Shown here: one piece after another, positions 32,639-41,060 of the stretch
Position numbering within the stretch: the first letter of the stretch is position 1
How the letters are laid out: each line of letters opens with the position of its first letter
Origin: Marinobacter iranensis
Lineage (GTDB): Bacteria > Pseudomonadota > Gammaproteobacteria > Pseudomonadales > Oleiphilaceae
Assembly: GCF_029207565.1 (NCBI RefSeq)
Contig: NZ_JANCMW010000007.1
Coordinates: forward strand, 62,001-126,000
Direction of reading: 5' to 3'
Length of the DNA: 64,000 bases
Made by a program: the position numbers and the translations under genes
Notes under the pieces: generated by a model
What the model was told of the DNA's origin: nothing
Databases searched by the model: none
The model's input: the letters and a program-made list of their open reading frames with translations, nothing else

Positions 32639-33868
32639 TTATCGGGCGTTATCCAGATCCGTCAGCCGCTGGTTCAGGAATCGTTGTTCAGGACCCTGCT
32701 GGGTCAGGGCAAGGGCCCGCTGATAGGCTGTCTTTGCCGCCGGCAGATCGCCGGACCGACGAAACAGGTCGGCCCTCGCCGCATGGAACAGGTAATAGTT
32801 CTGGATGGCCTTGTGGCCTGTCAGTTGGTCAAGGAGCTTCAGGCCTTCCTCGGGGGTGTCCCGCATGGCGACAGCCACTGCGTGGTTCAGGGCGATGACC
32901 GGGGAGGGCGTTTGCCGATAGAGTGCCTCGTAAAGCCTCGCGATGCGTGCCCAGTCCGTATTGTCGGTGCTGGTGGCTTCGGCGTGGGCGGCGGCAATGG
33001 ATGCCTGGAGTGTATAGGCGCCTGTCGGAGCCAGTTGCAGCGCCTGTTCCAGCCATGCCAGCCCTGAACGGATCTGGCCGTGGTCCCAGAGCTTTCGGTC
33101 TTGTTCCTCCAGTGTGATCAGATCGCCGTTTGCGTCCTGCCTGGCGTTGCGGCGTGAATCGTGAAGCAGCATAAGCGCCAGTAGGCCGAATACTTCCCCT
33201 TCGGGCAAAAGCTCGGCAAGGAGGCGGGCGAGACGGATCGCCTCACTGGCGAGGCTGACATTGACAACCGTATCGCCCCTACTGGAGGAATAGCCCTCAT
33301 TGAAAATCAGATAGATGACTTTCAGCACACTTTCGAGCCGTTCAGGCAATTCCCGATGTTCCGGCACCTCATAAGGAATGCCTGCATCCCGTATCTTGCG
33401 TTTGGCGCGGACTATCCGCTGCGCCGTGGTGGCGGGTTTCTGGAGCAGAGCGCTGGCGACCTGCTCTGTGGTCAGGCCGCATATTTCACGTAGTGTCAGC
33501 GCCAGTTGCGCCTCGACAGCAAGGCCGGGGTGGCAACAGGTGAAGATCAGCCGCAACAGGTCATCATCAATATGGTCTGTATCCGGCTCGGAAGTGTAGG
33601 GCTCGTCTTCGGCGACACGGGACAGGTTGTGGCTGGCGGTCTGGCGCCGGCGGATATGGTCGATGCCCCGCCGGTGGCCGGTCTTTATCAACCAGGCAGC
33701 AGGGTTGTCCGGAATACCCTGTTCCGGCCACTGTTTTATGGCTGCGGTGAAGGCTTCCTGCATGGCTTCTTCCGCCAGGTCGAAGTCACCAAGCAAACGG
33801 ATGAGCGTCGCCTGCACCCTGCGGGATTGCTGTCGGTAGATGTTGTTGAGGTGCTTGTCTATATTCAT
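32639..33868 (-). CDS. ECF42-type sigma factor with long C-terminal extension (DUF6596)
   Basis: 409 residues. Sigma regions 2 and 4 take up the first 170 or so (L-G-D-F-D-L-A-E-E-A-M-Q-E-A-F-T-A-A; L-R-E-I-C-G-L-T-T-E-Q-V-A-S-A-L). The remaining 230 residues are a helical, TPR-like extension with F-N-E-G-Y-S-S-S-R-G and L-D-A/D-Q-L-T-G-H-K. Such extensions are diagnostic of ECF42, which act without an anti-sigma factor and drive DGPF/YCII genes; the extension itself is needed for activity in studied cases. Three DGPF-regulon genes follow on the same strand. Confidence 0.9.
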   Translation of the reverse strand: MNIDKHLNNIYRQQSRRVQATLIRLLGDFDLAEEAMQEAFTAAIKQWPEQGIPDNPAAWLIKTGHRRGIDHIRRRQTASHNLSRVAEDEPYTSEPDTDHIDDDLLRLIFTCCHPGLAVEAQLALTLREICGLTTEQVASALLQKPATTAQRIVRAKRKIRDAGIPYEVPEHRELPERLESVLKVIYLIFNEGYSSSRGDTVVNVSLASEAIRLARLLAELLPEGEVFGLLALMLLHDSRRNARQDANGDLITLEEQDRKLWDHGQIRSGLAWLEQALQLAPTGAYTLQASIAAAHAEATSTDNTDWARIARLYEALYRQTPSPVIALNHAVAVAMRDTPEEGLKLLDQLTGHKAIQNYYLFHAARADLFRRSGDLPAAKTAYQRALALTQQGPEQRFLNQRLTDLDNAR

Positions 33869-33975
33869 TGTCGCTACACTCGGTCCCTTGCGGCGATTGG
33901 CTTGGCCATTTGCTAACAGTACTCATTGTTTTATCGTGTAAGCAAGTGAATGCAATGCAAGAAATGGAGAGCGCT

Positions 33976-34353
33976 ATGACATCACCAGAAGATCGACTTC
34001 GTGTGTTCTACGATGGCGCCTGTCCAAGCTGCGTCAAGGACCGCAAACTCTACGAGCGCCTGGCGGGCAGAACCGGCGAATCGGTGGAGTGGGTCGATAT
34101 CACTGGCCGTGATGAGGAGTTGAAGCAACGGGGTATTGAACCGGACGCTGCGCTTCAGGAGCTGCACGTTGAGGACGGCCAGGGCAGGATTCACCGTGAG
34201 CTCGACGCCTATATCCTGCTGATGTCACGGGTGTGGTTGCTCAAGCCACTGGCATGGCTGATCGGTTTGCCGGTGATTCGTCCGGCGCTGGCAAAGCTCT
34301 ACCACCGCTGGGTTGGTGAACGGCTGGAAAGAACCGGTCGCTTGCCAAAATAA
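33976..34353 (+). CDS. DUF393 (DCC1-like) thiol-disulfide oxidoreductase
   Basis: 125 residues, thioredoxin-like. V-F-Y-D-G-A-C-P-S-C near the start holds the C-P-S-C redox pair typical of the DCC family; a D-A-Y-I-L-L-M-S-R-V element and a C-terminal Y-x-x-W-V helix follow. I use ATG 33976 with GGAGAG five bases upstream; ATGs at 33955 and 33964 are alternatives. Divergent from the ECF42 gene. Physiological partner unknown. Confidence 0.85.
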   Translation: MTSPEDRLRVFYDGACPSCVKDRKLYERLAGRTGESVEWVDITGRDEELKQRGIEPDAALQELHVEDGQGRIHRELDAYILLMSRVWLLKPLAWLIGLPVIRPALAKLYHRWVGERLERTGRLPK

Positions 34354-34429
34354 CCAGGCACAATCGACGAACCGTCAGATGCGAGCTAGGGTTCAGGAAG
34401 ACACCCTCGGAAGTGACCGGAGCCTGCCA

Positions 34430-34747
34430 ATGCAAATAGCCTATCGTGCCCGCGACCTGGCGGAAGCCCATATCGTCGCCGGCCTTCTGCAATCCAGAGG
34501 TATTGAGTGCCACGTGGGTGGCCACTATCTGCAGGGGGCCATGGGGGAAATCGGTGCTGCGGGGTTTACCAATGTCCACGTTGAAGATGAAGACTACACG
34601 CGGGCCCGCTCGCTGGTGGCCGAATACGAGTCAGCCAGGCCACCGGAGACCAATCCCGGGCAGATCGAAGACCGGGCCAATCGCTATGCGACCTGGTTTT
34701 TGTTGTTCCTGGCGGTTCTGATGGTGGTGCTTTTCGGCGCGCTCTGA
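34430..34747 (+). CDS. DUF2007 domain protein with C-terminal membrane segment
   Basis: 105 residues. The N-terminal half is the DUF2007 (putative signal-transducing) fold with A-E-A-H-I-V-A-G-L-L-Q-S-R-G-I-E-C and V-H-V-E-D-E-D-Y-x-R-A-R; the C-terminal 20 residues are one hydrophobic helix. Start at ATG 34430 with GGAG upstream. Function not known. Confidence 0.82.
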   Translation: MQIAYRARDLAEAHIVAGLLQSRGIECHVGGHYLQGAMGEIGAAGFTNVHVEDEDYTRARSLVAEYESARPPETNPGQIEDRANRYATWFLLFLAVLMVVLFGAL

Positions 34748-34767
34748 GCGATGCACATGTGCAGGGT

Positions 34768-34793
34768 GCTCTCCGGGCCCATGCCCGGAGAGC
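34768..34793. terminator. Bidirectional terminator hairpin
   Basis: Perfect 11-base arms GCTCTCCGGGC (34768-34778) and GCCCGGAGAGC (34783-34793) with a four-base loop, placed between the convergent DUF2007 gene and the secreted-protein gene at 34802. Confidence 0.7.
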
Positions 34794-34801
34794 TTGGGCC
34801 A

Positions 34802-35626
34802 TCAGTGGCCGTAGACCCGCATGGAGGTGTTGCGGATGGCGAGGTTGTCCAGCCCCACCGAACCGATGGATGTGCCTCCTACCAGGACCTGGCCGATGGA
34901 CATGTCGGCTTCGAAGGTATTGATGTCGATTGCCAGGCTGTCGACGCCGGCTGCATTGGCATCCTTGTAGATATCCATATCGACAAGGGTAAACAGTGGC
35001 AGCAGCGAGGGATTGTCCGGATCGTAACCGGCGCCAGTGATACGCATGTCACGAATACCCAGGGCCATAAATGGCACATCCAGTTCCAGTTCGTCGATCG
35101 CAAAGCGGGTGGTCAGGTTGAGGGTGTCTGTATCGGTGTCCACCGTTGCCTGGGCCTGGAGAATGAGACCTTCGGCAGAGAAGTTGTCCGCCAGCAGGGT
35201 GCTCTCGCCCCCATTGCCCCTCAGTTCCCAGGCGCCGGTGCGAACCGCGAAGTCCACGGGCCGCGCGGTGATTGGGAATACGTTAATAATGGCGTCACCA
35301 TCATCGGCGACATCCAGTTCAATCTTGATGTTGTCGATCAGGTCCGTGCTGCTGGTGCCGAAGATGGCATCGCGACCGGCCGTGAATTCCTCGAACATGT
35401 CGATGCGGTTGGCACCGCCGATAAAGATGTCGCTGATACCCAGCGTGCCTTCATCGGTGTAGGTGAACTCGTCCATGGTGACCTGGGTTTCCAGCTCAAT
35501 GGTGACACCGGCCTGACCGGTGATCTGCCCCATGTCGGAGTCATGCAGTGGTTTGAGTTCGGCATACCCGCTGAGGGGCAGGCCGGCTATGGCTAACACT
35601 AACGCTGATTGCTTCAGGCTTGTCAT
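34802..35626 (-). CDS. Secreted ITGQ-leader protein (DUF6160/Fil-like)
   Basis: 274 residues: signal peptide to about residue 22 (S-G-Y-A), then L-K-P-L-H-D-S-D-M-G-Q-I-T-G-Q-A-G-V-T-I, the P-L-x-D-x-x-L/M-x-x-I/V-T-G-Q-A-G-V pattern seen in exported proteins of the DUF6160 and Acinetobacter Fil groups. The rest is strand-rich and acidic with repeated I-D-x-L/F patterns. Start at ATG 35626, nine bases after AGGAAGG; ATG 35635 is in frame but too close to it. It lies downstream of the ASH-repeat gene and probably shares its transcript. Surface or pilus-like function is inference. Confidence 0.7.
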   Translation of the reverse strand: MTSLKQSALVLAIAGLPLSGYAELKPLHDSDMGQITGQAGVTIELETQVTMDEFTYTDEGTLGISDIFIGGANRIDMFEEFTAGRDAIFGTSSTDLIDNIKIELDVADDGDAIINVFPITARPVDFAVRTGAWELRGNGGESTLLADNFSAEGLILQAQATVDTDTDTLNLTTRFAIDELELDVPFMALGIRDMRITGAGYDPDNPSLLPLFTLVDMDIYKDANAAGVDSLAIDINTFEADMSIGQVLVGGTSIGSVGLDNLAIRNTSMRVYGH

Positions 35627-35658
35627 TGTTATCATCCTTCCTGGTGTTGTTATTGTGC

Positions 35659-35684
35659 CGGGAGGCCCTTTTCAGGACCTCCCG
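35659..35684 (-). other. Intergenic hairpin between the two secreted-protein genes
   Basis: Seven-base perfect arms CGGGAGG (35659-35665) and CCTCCCG (35678-35684). Inside the putative two-gene transcript it could stabilise or attenuate the downstream message; no T tract follows on the minus strand. Confidence 0.45.
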
Positions 35685-35692
35685 TATTTCCC

Positions 35693-37504
35693 TCAGAGGT
35701 TCGGGGTCAATGTCAGGTCAATGCCATTGTCCGGACCGGCGAGGAACTGGTTCAGAACGTCGGTCAGCGGACCGCAGTTCTGCAGGGGTGGCAGGTCATA
35801 GTTGCCGGTAACGTCACCACCTTCGGAGAGTGAGAAGTTGGTGCCCTCAACCGATGCCAGCTCAATGTTGACCGGGTCGGCAGTGCGGCAGTCACGTCCG
35901 CCACCAACGGGGATCCTCAGGCCGAACAGGCGCACGGTGACCTTGGGCACTTCCACGTAGAGTGAAGAGTTGGCGGTCAGGTTTCCGTCGATCAGTGTGC
36001 CGGTGGTCACATCGGCCTGCTCGAACGTCACCCTGGCGTTGGCTGTCAGGCTCTTGAACAGCAGCGGAATCTTGAACTGACCCTGGGTCGGATCAAGAGC
36101 GAGATCAGCCTCGAACATGCCGGTAGCCAGCTCCAGTTGGGTCGCAATGCTGCCGGACAGCGGCAGTGAACTGCCAGAGGCCTTGATGTCGGTCTGTCCT
36201 TCCAGGTCCAGGAGAACCTCAAGTACATCATCAGTGCCATCATTGCCCTGACCACTCAGGGATACTGAGACATCCGGGGTTTCCGGGTCATCAGAGGCAA
36301 TGTTGAGGGTTGCGCTGCGTCCGCCGGCTGCGGAAGGCATGAAGCTGAGCTCAACCGTACAGCTTTCATCCTGCGCGACGGTTGTGCAGTCGTTGGTCTG
36401 GGTGAAGTCGCTGCTGTTGGTACCAGCAATCTCAATGGCGTTGATCATCAATGATGCACTGCCTTCATTGGCAATAGTGACCTGCGCGGTGGCTGTCTCA
36501 CCCAGCATCACGGAGCCAAAGCTGACGTCCTCGGGCGTAATGGTCATTTCCGGCACGGGCGCGAGCACGCTTGTGCCTGTCAACGGTACGTCCACTACTG
36601 GGGTTTCGGCATCGCCGGACTCAATGGTCAGAGTGGCATTCTGATCGCCTTCGCCATCCGGTATATAGGTGACGGTTACATCACAGCTCTCACCAGCGGC
36701 AACCGTTGTGCAACTGTTGGTCTGTGTATAGGCGGAGGCGTTATCGCCGCCAAGGCTGATGTTGTTAATGCCAAGCTCGGCCTGGCCGGTGTTGGAGATG
36801 GTAACCACCTCTTCCGACGTGGTACCGGCCTGCACGTTTCCGAAGTCGATACTTTCCGGACTGACCGCGATACGGGGTTCAAACTGCTCGTCGGGAACCA
36901 CCTGGATGGTTTGCAGGATGTTGTCCTGGCCAGCGTTCTGAACACACGCTGATGTGAATTCGCCGATGGGCGCAGGCGCAATGTCGCCGTTCTCAACACG
37001 CGCAATCATGTCGAGGGTAAGGCCGCCAATCGTTATAACCGCCTCACCAACATCGTCCTCGTTAAAGGTGATAGACGGAGAGGTGCCCTGGGCCGGTACG
37101 GTAAATTCGCCGGTTTCATCGGGAATCGGCGACTGGGGAATGGTCAGCGGTACCGTCAGGTCGATTTCGCGATTCGGCGTGACAACCGTTGTTTCATTGG
37201 TGGCGGTGCCCTCAATGGTGGCGGAACCCACCAGTTTAAGGCCCAGTCGCGAATCTTCGTTCACCGTGGTAATGGCGTCTACGGTGAATTCCGGGGTTGG
37301 CTCACCCACCGTTGCCTGGGTAGGCACGTCGGCACTGATCTGGGCCCGAATGGGCTGTTCGCCAATCAATGGGAAAGGGCAGGTGAATTCCAGTTCCAGT
37401 GACACCGGTTCGGCAAACGCGTTGCTCCCGCCGGTCATAAGCGCCGCGGCTGCTATTGCAGTACCGAGCGTGCGGACGCTTTTGTTGGGATTCCTGAGTT
37501 TCAT
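35693..37504 (-). CDS. Secreted protein with two ASH-like (choice-of-anchor D) repeats
   Basis: 603 residues with a signal peptide (to about residue 31). Residues about 32-205 form a strand-rich domain with one early and one late cysteine. Then come two tandem immunoglobulin-like ASPM-SPD2-Hydin/choice-of-anchor D repeats at about 213-312 and 316-415, each with I-x-x-x-x-F-G-x-V/S, T-I-S/A-N-x-G, and a cysteine pair (N-S-C-T-T-V-A-A-G-E-S-C and N-D-C-T-T-V-A-Q-D-E-S-C). The C-terminal 185 residues form another beta domain. Start ATG 37504 with GAGGAC upstream. Probably cell-surface or periplasmic; partner of the ITGQ protein by context. Confidence 0.78.
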   Translation of the reverse strand: MKLRNPNKSVRTLGTAIAAAALMTGGSNAFAEPVSLELEFTCPFPLIGEQPIRAQISADVPTQATVGEPTPEFTVDAITTVNEDSRLGLKLVGSATIEGTATNETTVVTPNREIDLTVPLTIPQSPIPDETGEFTVPAQGTSPSITFNEDDVGEAVITIGGLTLDMIARVENGDIAPAPIGEFTSACVQNAGQDNILQTIQVVPDEQFEPRIAVSPESIDFGNVQAGTTSEEVVTISNTGQAELGINNISLGGDNASAYTQTNSCTTVAAGESCDVTVTYIPDGEGDQNATLTIESGDAETPVVDVPLTGTSVLAPVPEMTITPEDVSFGSVMLGETATAQVTIANEGSASLMINAIEIAGTNSSDFTQTNDCTTVAQDESCTVELSFMPSAAGGRSATLNIASDDPETPDVSVSLSGQGNDGTDDVLEVLLDLEGQTDIKASGSSLPLSGSIATQLELATGMFEADLALDPTQGQFKIPLLFKSLTANARVTFEQADVTTGTLIDGNLTANSSLYVEVPKVTVRLFGLRIPVGGGRDCRTADPVNIELASVEGTNFSLSEGGDVTGNYDLPPLQNCGPLTDVLNQFLAGPDNGIDLTLTPNL

Positions 37505-37760
37505 GAGTTCGTCCTCTAGGGTTTCAATCTTTGTTGTATGGGTATGCAGAAATCACCGATGAGGACTGCTGTATCGGTCTTGCAATGATTCCCTTTATGG
37601 CTGCGCGGCGGTTAAACCCGTGCGCAGTCTCATTAGGCCGCCGGTGAGCGGTTCGGGTCATTGCTAAGGCCGGCAAGGTTTTTGTTCAAAGCGGAGAGGG
37701 GGCCGGGGAAATTCCAGTTTCGTGACGCTCTTCAAATCCTGACGACACCGGGGAAGGGGG

Positions 37761-38795
37761 TTATTTACGATCGCGTGCCTGTCGGCGAATATCACCCGGC
37801 GTGTGGCCTGTCCAGGAACGGTAGGCTTTGGTAAATCCGGCCTGGTCGCTGAACCCCAGTTTTTCGGCAATGGATTCCAGGGGGATGGCGGTATCGGTGA
37901 GATACAGGGTAGCGAAGTTCTGGCGGATCTCGTTTCTCAGTTCCCTGAAAGAGGTTCCGGCCGTGGACAGGTGCTGGCGCAGGGTGCGGGGGCTCATGTC
38001 GAGCCTGCGGGCAAGGTTGTCCATGGTACAGGGGCGCCCGGGCTGGCTCATGATCATTTCCCGTACCTGCATGACCGTTTCATCAGCCTGTTCGGAAGGT
38101 TCCCGCTCCCGCGAGCGGGCATTGGCCAGGATGAATTCCAGGCCGGTCTCGTCCTTACGGATCGGGCGCCCGGACAGCGGCATGGTGACCTGGCTTGCTG
38201 GCGCGTTGAAACGAAACTCGCAGTACGGGGCGATGGCACTCCACTGGTCGGGAGACAGGCTGGAATCAAAATCGAATTCGAAGCAGAAGTGGTTACAGAC
38301 CTGGGAGGATATCCGGTGGATGCTGCCCATGTAGATCTTGGTCAGGCAGGGGAGAAGGTGTTCCAGGCCCCAGGTATCGATCAGTCGTATCCGGAAAGTG
38401 GAACCCGTTGAGCTCAGGTCCATGTCCATCAGTGGAAGGCCTACCCGCAGGTACTGCACGATCATGCTGATCAGCCGACGGGGGTTTTCCTGGCCGAGCA
38501 CGGCGAAACCAAGCAAGCCATGGGCGGGCAGGTCCAGTTGCTGGCCGAACTGGAAAGCGGCCCGTTCATCCCCCATCAGCCATTCCGCCTTGCCCAGGAG
38601 TTCACGGACCTGGCTCATGGACAGGCAGGCATCAGGGTCGTCCAGCATGTCGCCGGAGATACCGGTATCTCCAAGGATGGCATGCCGCCGAACCCCTTTA
38701 CGCTCCATAAACCGTATAAACTGCCGGGCATATCGAGCTGAAATGATGGGGACCTCGAGAGCCATCCGGCTGGAAGTTTCCACCGTTCGTTCCAT
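37761..38795 (-). CDS. AraC-family transcriptional regulator with arabinose-binding-like domain
   Basis: 344 residues. N-terminal ligand domain of the OruR/ArgR2-type (L-P-A-H-G-L-L-G-F-A-V-L near residue 90) and C-terminal HTH_18 pair (M-D-N-L-A-R-R-L-D-M-S-P-R-T-L-R-Q-H-L and I-A-E-K-L-G-F-S-D-Q-A-G-F-T-K-A-Y). It is upstream of and co-directional with the two secreted-protein genes, 257 bases away, so it may control them. Effector unknown. The start lacks a good ribosome-binding site; an internal ATG ten codons later is possible. Confidence 0.88.
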   Translation of the reverse strand: MERTVETSSRMALEVPIISARYARQFIRFMERKGVRRHAILGDTGISGDMLDDPDACLSMSQVRELLGKAEWLMGDERAAFQFGQQLDLPAHGLLGFAVLGQENPRRLISMIVQYLRVGLPLMDMDLSSTGSTFRIRLIDTWGLEHLLPCLTKIYMGSIHRISSQVCNHFCFEFDFDSSLSPDQWSAIAPYCEFRFNAPASQVTMPLSGRPIRKDETGLEFILANARSREREPSEQADETVMQVREMIMSQPGRPCTMDNLARRLDMSPRTLRQHLSTAGTSFRELRNEIRQNFATLYLTDTAIPLESIAEKLGFSDQAGFTKAYRSWTGHTPGDIRRQARDRK

Positions 38796-38969
38796 GATAG
38801 GTAGCCTTCTGTACGTGGAACTGTCGCTTTCGGCGTACAGTTGTTCACCTTGATTTCGGGCCAGTATAGGCAGGGTTCCGCAGTTTGATTTTGCTCATCG
38901 GTCACGGTTCTGGCGTGATGGCCGGAAATGACAATGAAAGATTCGTTAGTTTTTGCAGGAGGTTGCCCG

Positions 38970-39608
38970 TTGAAAGCCCGTTGTCCGGTTTGTGAAACGC
39001 CCGCACTGGTGCCGTTTCAAACAATTAACGAAACACCGTATTACCGTTGTGAATATTGCGAGGCAACGGTGATGGATTCGTTGTGTTGGCTGGATAAACG
39101 TCAGGAAAGGGAAGTCTACGACCTTCACGACAATAACCCGGAGGATGAGGGATACCGACGCTTTCTTTCCAGATTAACCAGCCCGTTGCTGGAACGATTG
39201 GAACCAGGTGCCAGTGGACTGGATTTTGGTTGCGGGCCCGGGCCGGCGCTGGCCGGAATTCTGGAGGAGGCAGGCATGGATATGGCGCTCTATGATCCGT
39301 TCTTTTACCCGGAAGCCTCTGTTCTGGAATGCCAGTACGACTTTATTACCTGCACGGAGGTGGTGGAGCACCTGCATCACCCGGCAGAGACGTTCCGGCG
39401 GCTGGACAAACTGCTGAGGCCCGGTGGCTGGCTGGGTATCATGACCTGCTTCCAGACCGACGACCACCGGTTTGCCAACTGGCATTACCGCCGTGACCCG
39501 ACCCACATTGTGTTTTACCGGCAATCCACAATGGCCTGGATGGCAAGCGCATACGGGTGGACACTTGATGTTCCTGCCAAGGATGTGGCGCTGTTCCGGA
39601 AAAATTAG
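38970..39608 (+). CDS. SAM-dependent methyltransferase with N-terminal zinc ribbon
   Basis: 212 residues. N-terminal C-P-V-C ... C-E-Y-C zinc ribbon (residues about 5-33) and a class-I methyltransferase with L-D-F-G-C-G-P-G-P near residue 83, C-T-E-V-V-E-H-L-H and L-L-R-P-G-G-W-L-G. I prefer the TTG start at 38970 because a perfect AGGAGG lies seven bases upstream; the ATG at 38928 has none. Methyl acceptor unknown. Its end overlaps the convergent PA2778-type gene by four bases. Confidence 0.85.
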   Translation: MKARCPVCETPALVPFQTINETPYYRCEYCEATVMDSLCWLDKRQEREVYDLHDNNPEDEGYRRFLSRLTSPLLERLEPGASGLDFGCGPGPALAGILEEAGMDMALYDPFFYPEASVLECQYDFITCTEVVEHLHHPAETFRRLDKLLRPGGWLGIMTCFQTDDHRFANWHYRRDPTHIVFYRQSTMAWMASAYGWTLDVPAKDVALFRKN

Positions 39609-40606
39609 AACGAAGGGGTGGGGCAATCCAGCACAGGGCATTCCGCCGGAGCGGTCGCGTTGCTGTCCTGTCCGGCCGGGACTGCCCCATCAAAACGTTC
39701 CGGATCAATGGCCATGGCGCAGCTGGCGGCGGTTTTGGAGGCAGAGGCGCAGCCCTGTGCCGCCAGGGAGTGGGCCAGGTTGTTCCAGCCCGCGGCCAGG
39801 CCCGGAAATTTCCCGGTCAGGCGCAGATAATGCTGCGTGGCCAGTTCAGGTTTGCCCAGCCCCCAGGCAATGTTGCCCTGGCCCATAATTGCTGCCGGCT
39901 GGTCCGGCCAGGTCTGTTCAGCCGTCTGGTAGGCGGTCATGGCGGCTGTGGTCCTGCCGGTGGTTTCCAGGTCGTTGGCGGACATCAGGTAACGCAGGGG
40001 CTGGGCAGTCGCAGGCAACTGCTCGGGAGGCAGCATGACGGTGGCCCAGTTATCTGCGCGACCCCAGGTCGCCATGAACACTTCCAGTGTTTCTTCGTGG
40101 CGTTCCCGGGTGTCCGTGTGCAGGATGATGTTTTTCTCCCTGGCGTCGTAGCCAATCACAACGGCGAAATGCCATTGCGGCCACCAACCAAACCTCAGGT
40201 TCTGCATAACCAGCACGGGATGGCCGGCGGCCACTTCCTCCAGCAGGCTTTCCAGTGAGCCATCCAGTGGGTAGACAAGCAGGCCATGGGCACGGGCTGC
40301 TGCCACGAGTTCAACCTTCAGGCTGCCCTGGCGTTCAGGGAGATAGACCAGCTCTTTCAACACGTCGGGATTGGTGTCCAGGCCCTGGCTGTTCAGCATC
40401 ATCGCCAGGGAGGCCGGGCCGCACTGGTAGCGCTCCTGGGCAAAGAAGGGCACACGGTTAAGCACCGTCCGCTGATCAGTGTCGGAAGTGATATCCAGAG
40501 TGTCTGGATCGGGCCATTGGGTACGGCTGGCGCAACCCGCCAGAATCGTTGCCAACACAAGGCTGGCAACGATTCGCAGCAAGTGCGGATGGGTGGAGAT
40601 AGTCAC
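39605..40606 (-). CDS. PA2778-family C39-like cysteine peptidase lipoprotein with TPR
   Basis: 333 residues. Lipobox L-A-G-C25; C39-like peptidase domain with Q57, catalytic Cys62 in Y-Q-C-G-P-A-S-L-A-M and His146 in W-H-F-A-V-V-I-G-Y; then TPR-like repeats (residues about 210-290) and a Cys-containing tail. The family is found widely in pseudomonads and relatives next to PA2779; substrate unknown. It is the second C39-type protease in the window and, unlike the operon copy at 16.6 kb, is lipid-anchored. The gene follows PA2779 by 12 bases. Confidence 0.9.
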   Translation of the reverse strand: MTISTHPHLLRIVASLVLATILAGCASRTQWPDPDTLDITSDTDQRTVLNRVPFFAQERYQCGPASLAMMLNSQGLDTNPDVLKELVYLPERQGSLKVELVAAARAHGLLVYPLDGSLESLLEEVAAGHPVLVMQNLRFGWWPQWHFAVVIGYDAREKNIILHTDTRERHEETLEVFMATWGRADNWATVMLPPEQLPATAQPLRYLMSANDLETTGRTTAAMTAYQTAEQTWPDQPAAIMGQGNIAWGLGKPELATQHYLRLTGKFPGLAAGWNNLAHSLAAQGCASASKTAASCAMAIDPERFDGAVPAGQDSNATAPAECPVLDCPTPSF

Positions 40607-40618
40607 GAAGTCTGTTTG

Positions 40619-41020
40619 CTACCGGATACAGTTAATGAACGGGAAGATATTGGTAGCGCACAGCATGTCGGTAATGATAAAGACCAGCAGGAACAGCACG
40701 ATGATCCCGACAACGTCTTCACCGACCGGCGCTTCTGCCAGTTGTTGCTCAAACGACGACAGTTCTTCCGGCGTCAGGTTCTGTATGCGTTGTTCCACCT
40801 GATCCTGGCTGACGCCCATTTCCGCCAGCTTTTCCTTCACCTCGTCCCGCTCCAGCATATCAAGAAGCGACTGTCGATCGAGGTCGGCGCGCTGCTCGGT
40901 CAGCAGCTCACCGGTTCCAACCACACCTGCCGTGGCGGACGATGCCCAGACGGTGCCGAATGCCATCATGATGGCCATGAAAAACGATACGTATCGCAGG
41001 TGCTTTCTGATGGTCTGCAT
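40619..41020 (-). CDS. PA2779 family protein
   Basis: 133 residues: signal peptide (to about residue 31), a helical part with D-R-Q-S-L-L-D-M-L-E-R-D-E-V and a C-terminal hydrophobic segment (about residues 104-120), ending in a short tail with two cysteines. Known only as the constant neighbour of PA2778. It probably sits in the inner membrane facing the periplasm and may present or regulate the peptidase; the role is inferred from gene pairing. Confidence 0.9.
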   Translation of the reverse strand: MQTIRKHLRYVSFFMAIMMAFGTVWASSATAGVVGTGELLTEQRADLDRQSLLDMLERDEVKEKLAEMGVSQDQVEQRIQNLTPEELSSFEQQLAEAPVGEDVVGIIVLFLLVFIITDMLCATNIFPFINCIR

Positions 41021-41060
41021 TCCAGTCTCCTTGCTTTCGTTGTTGAAACACGCTTTCCGG

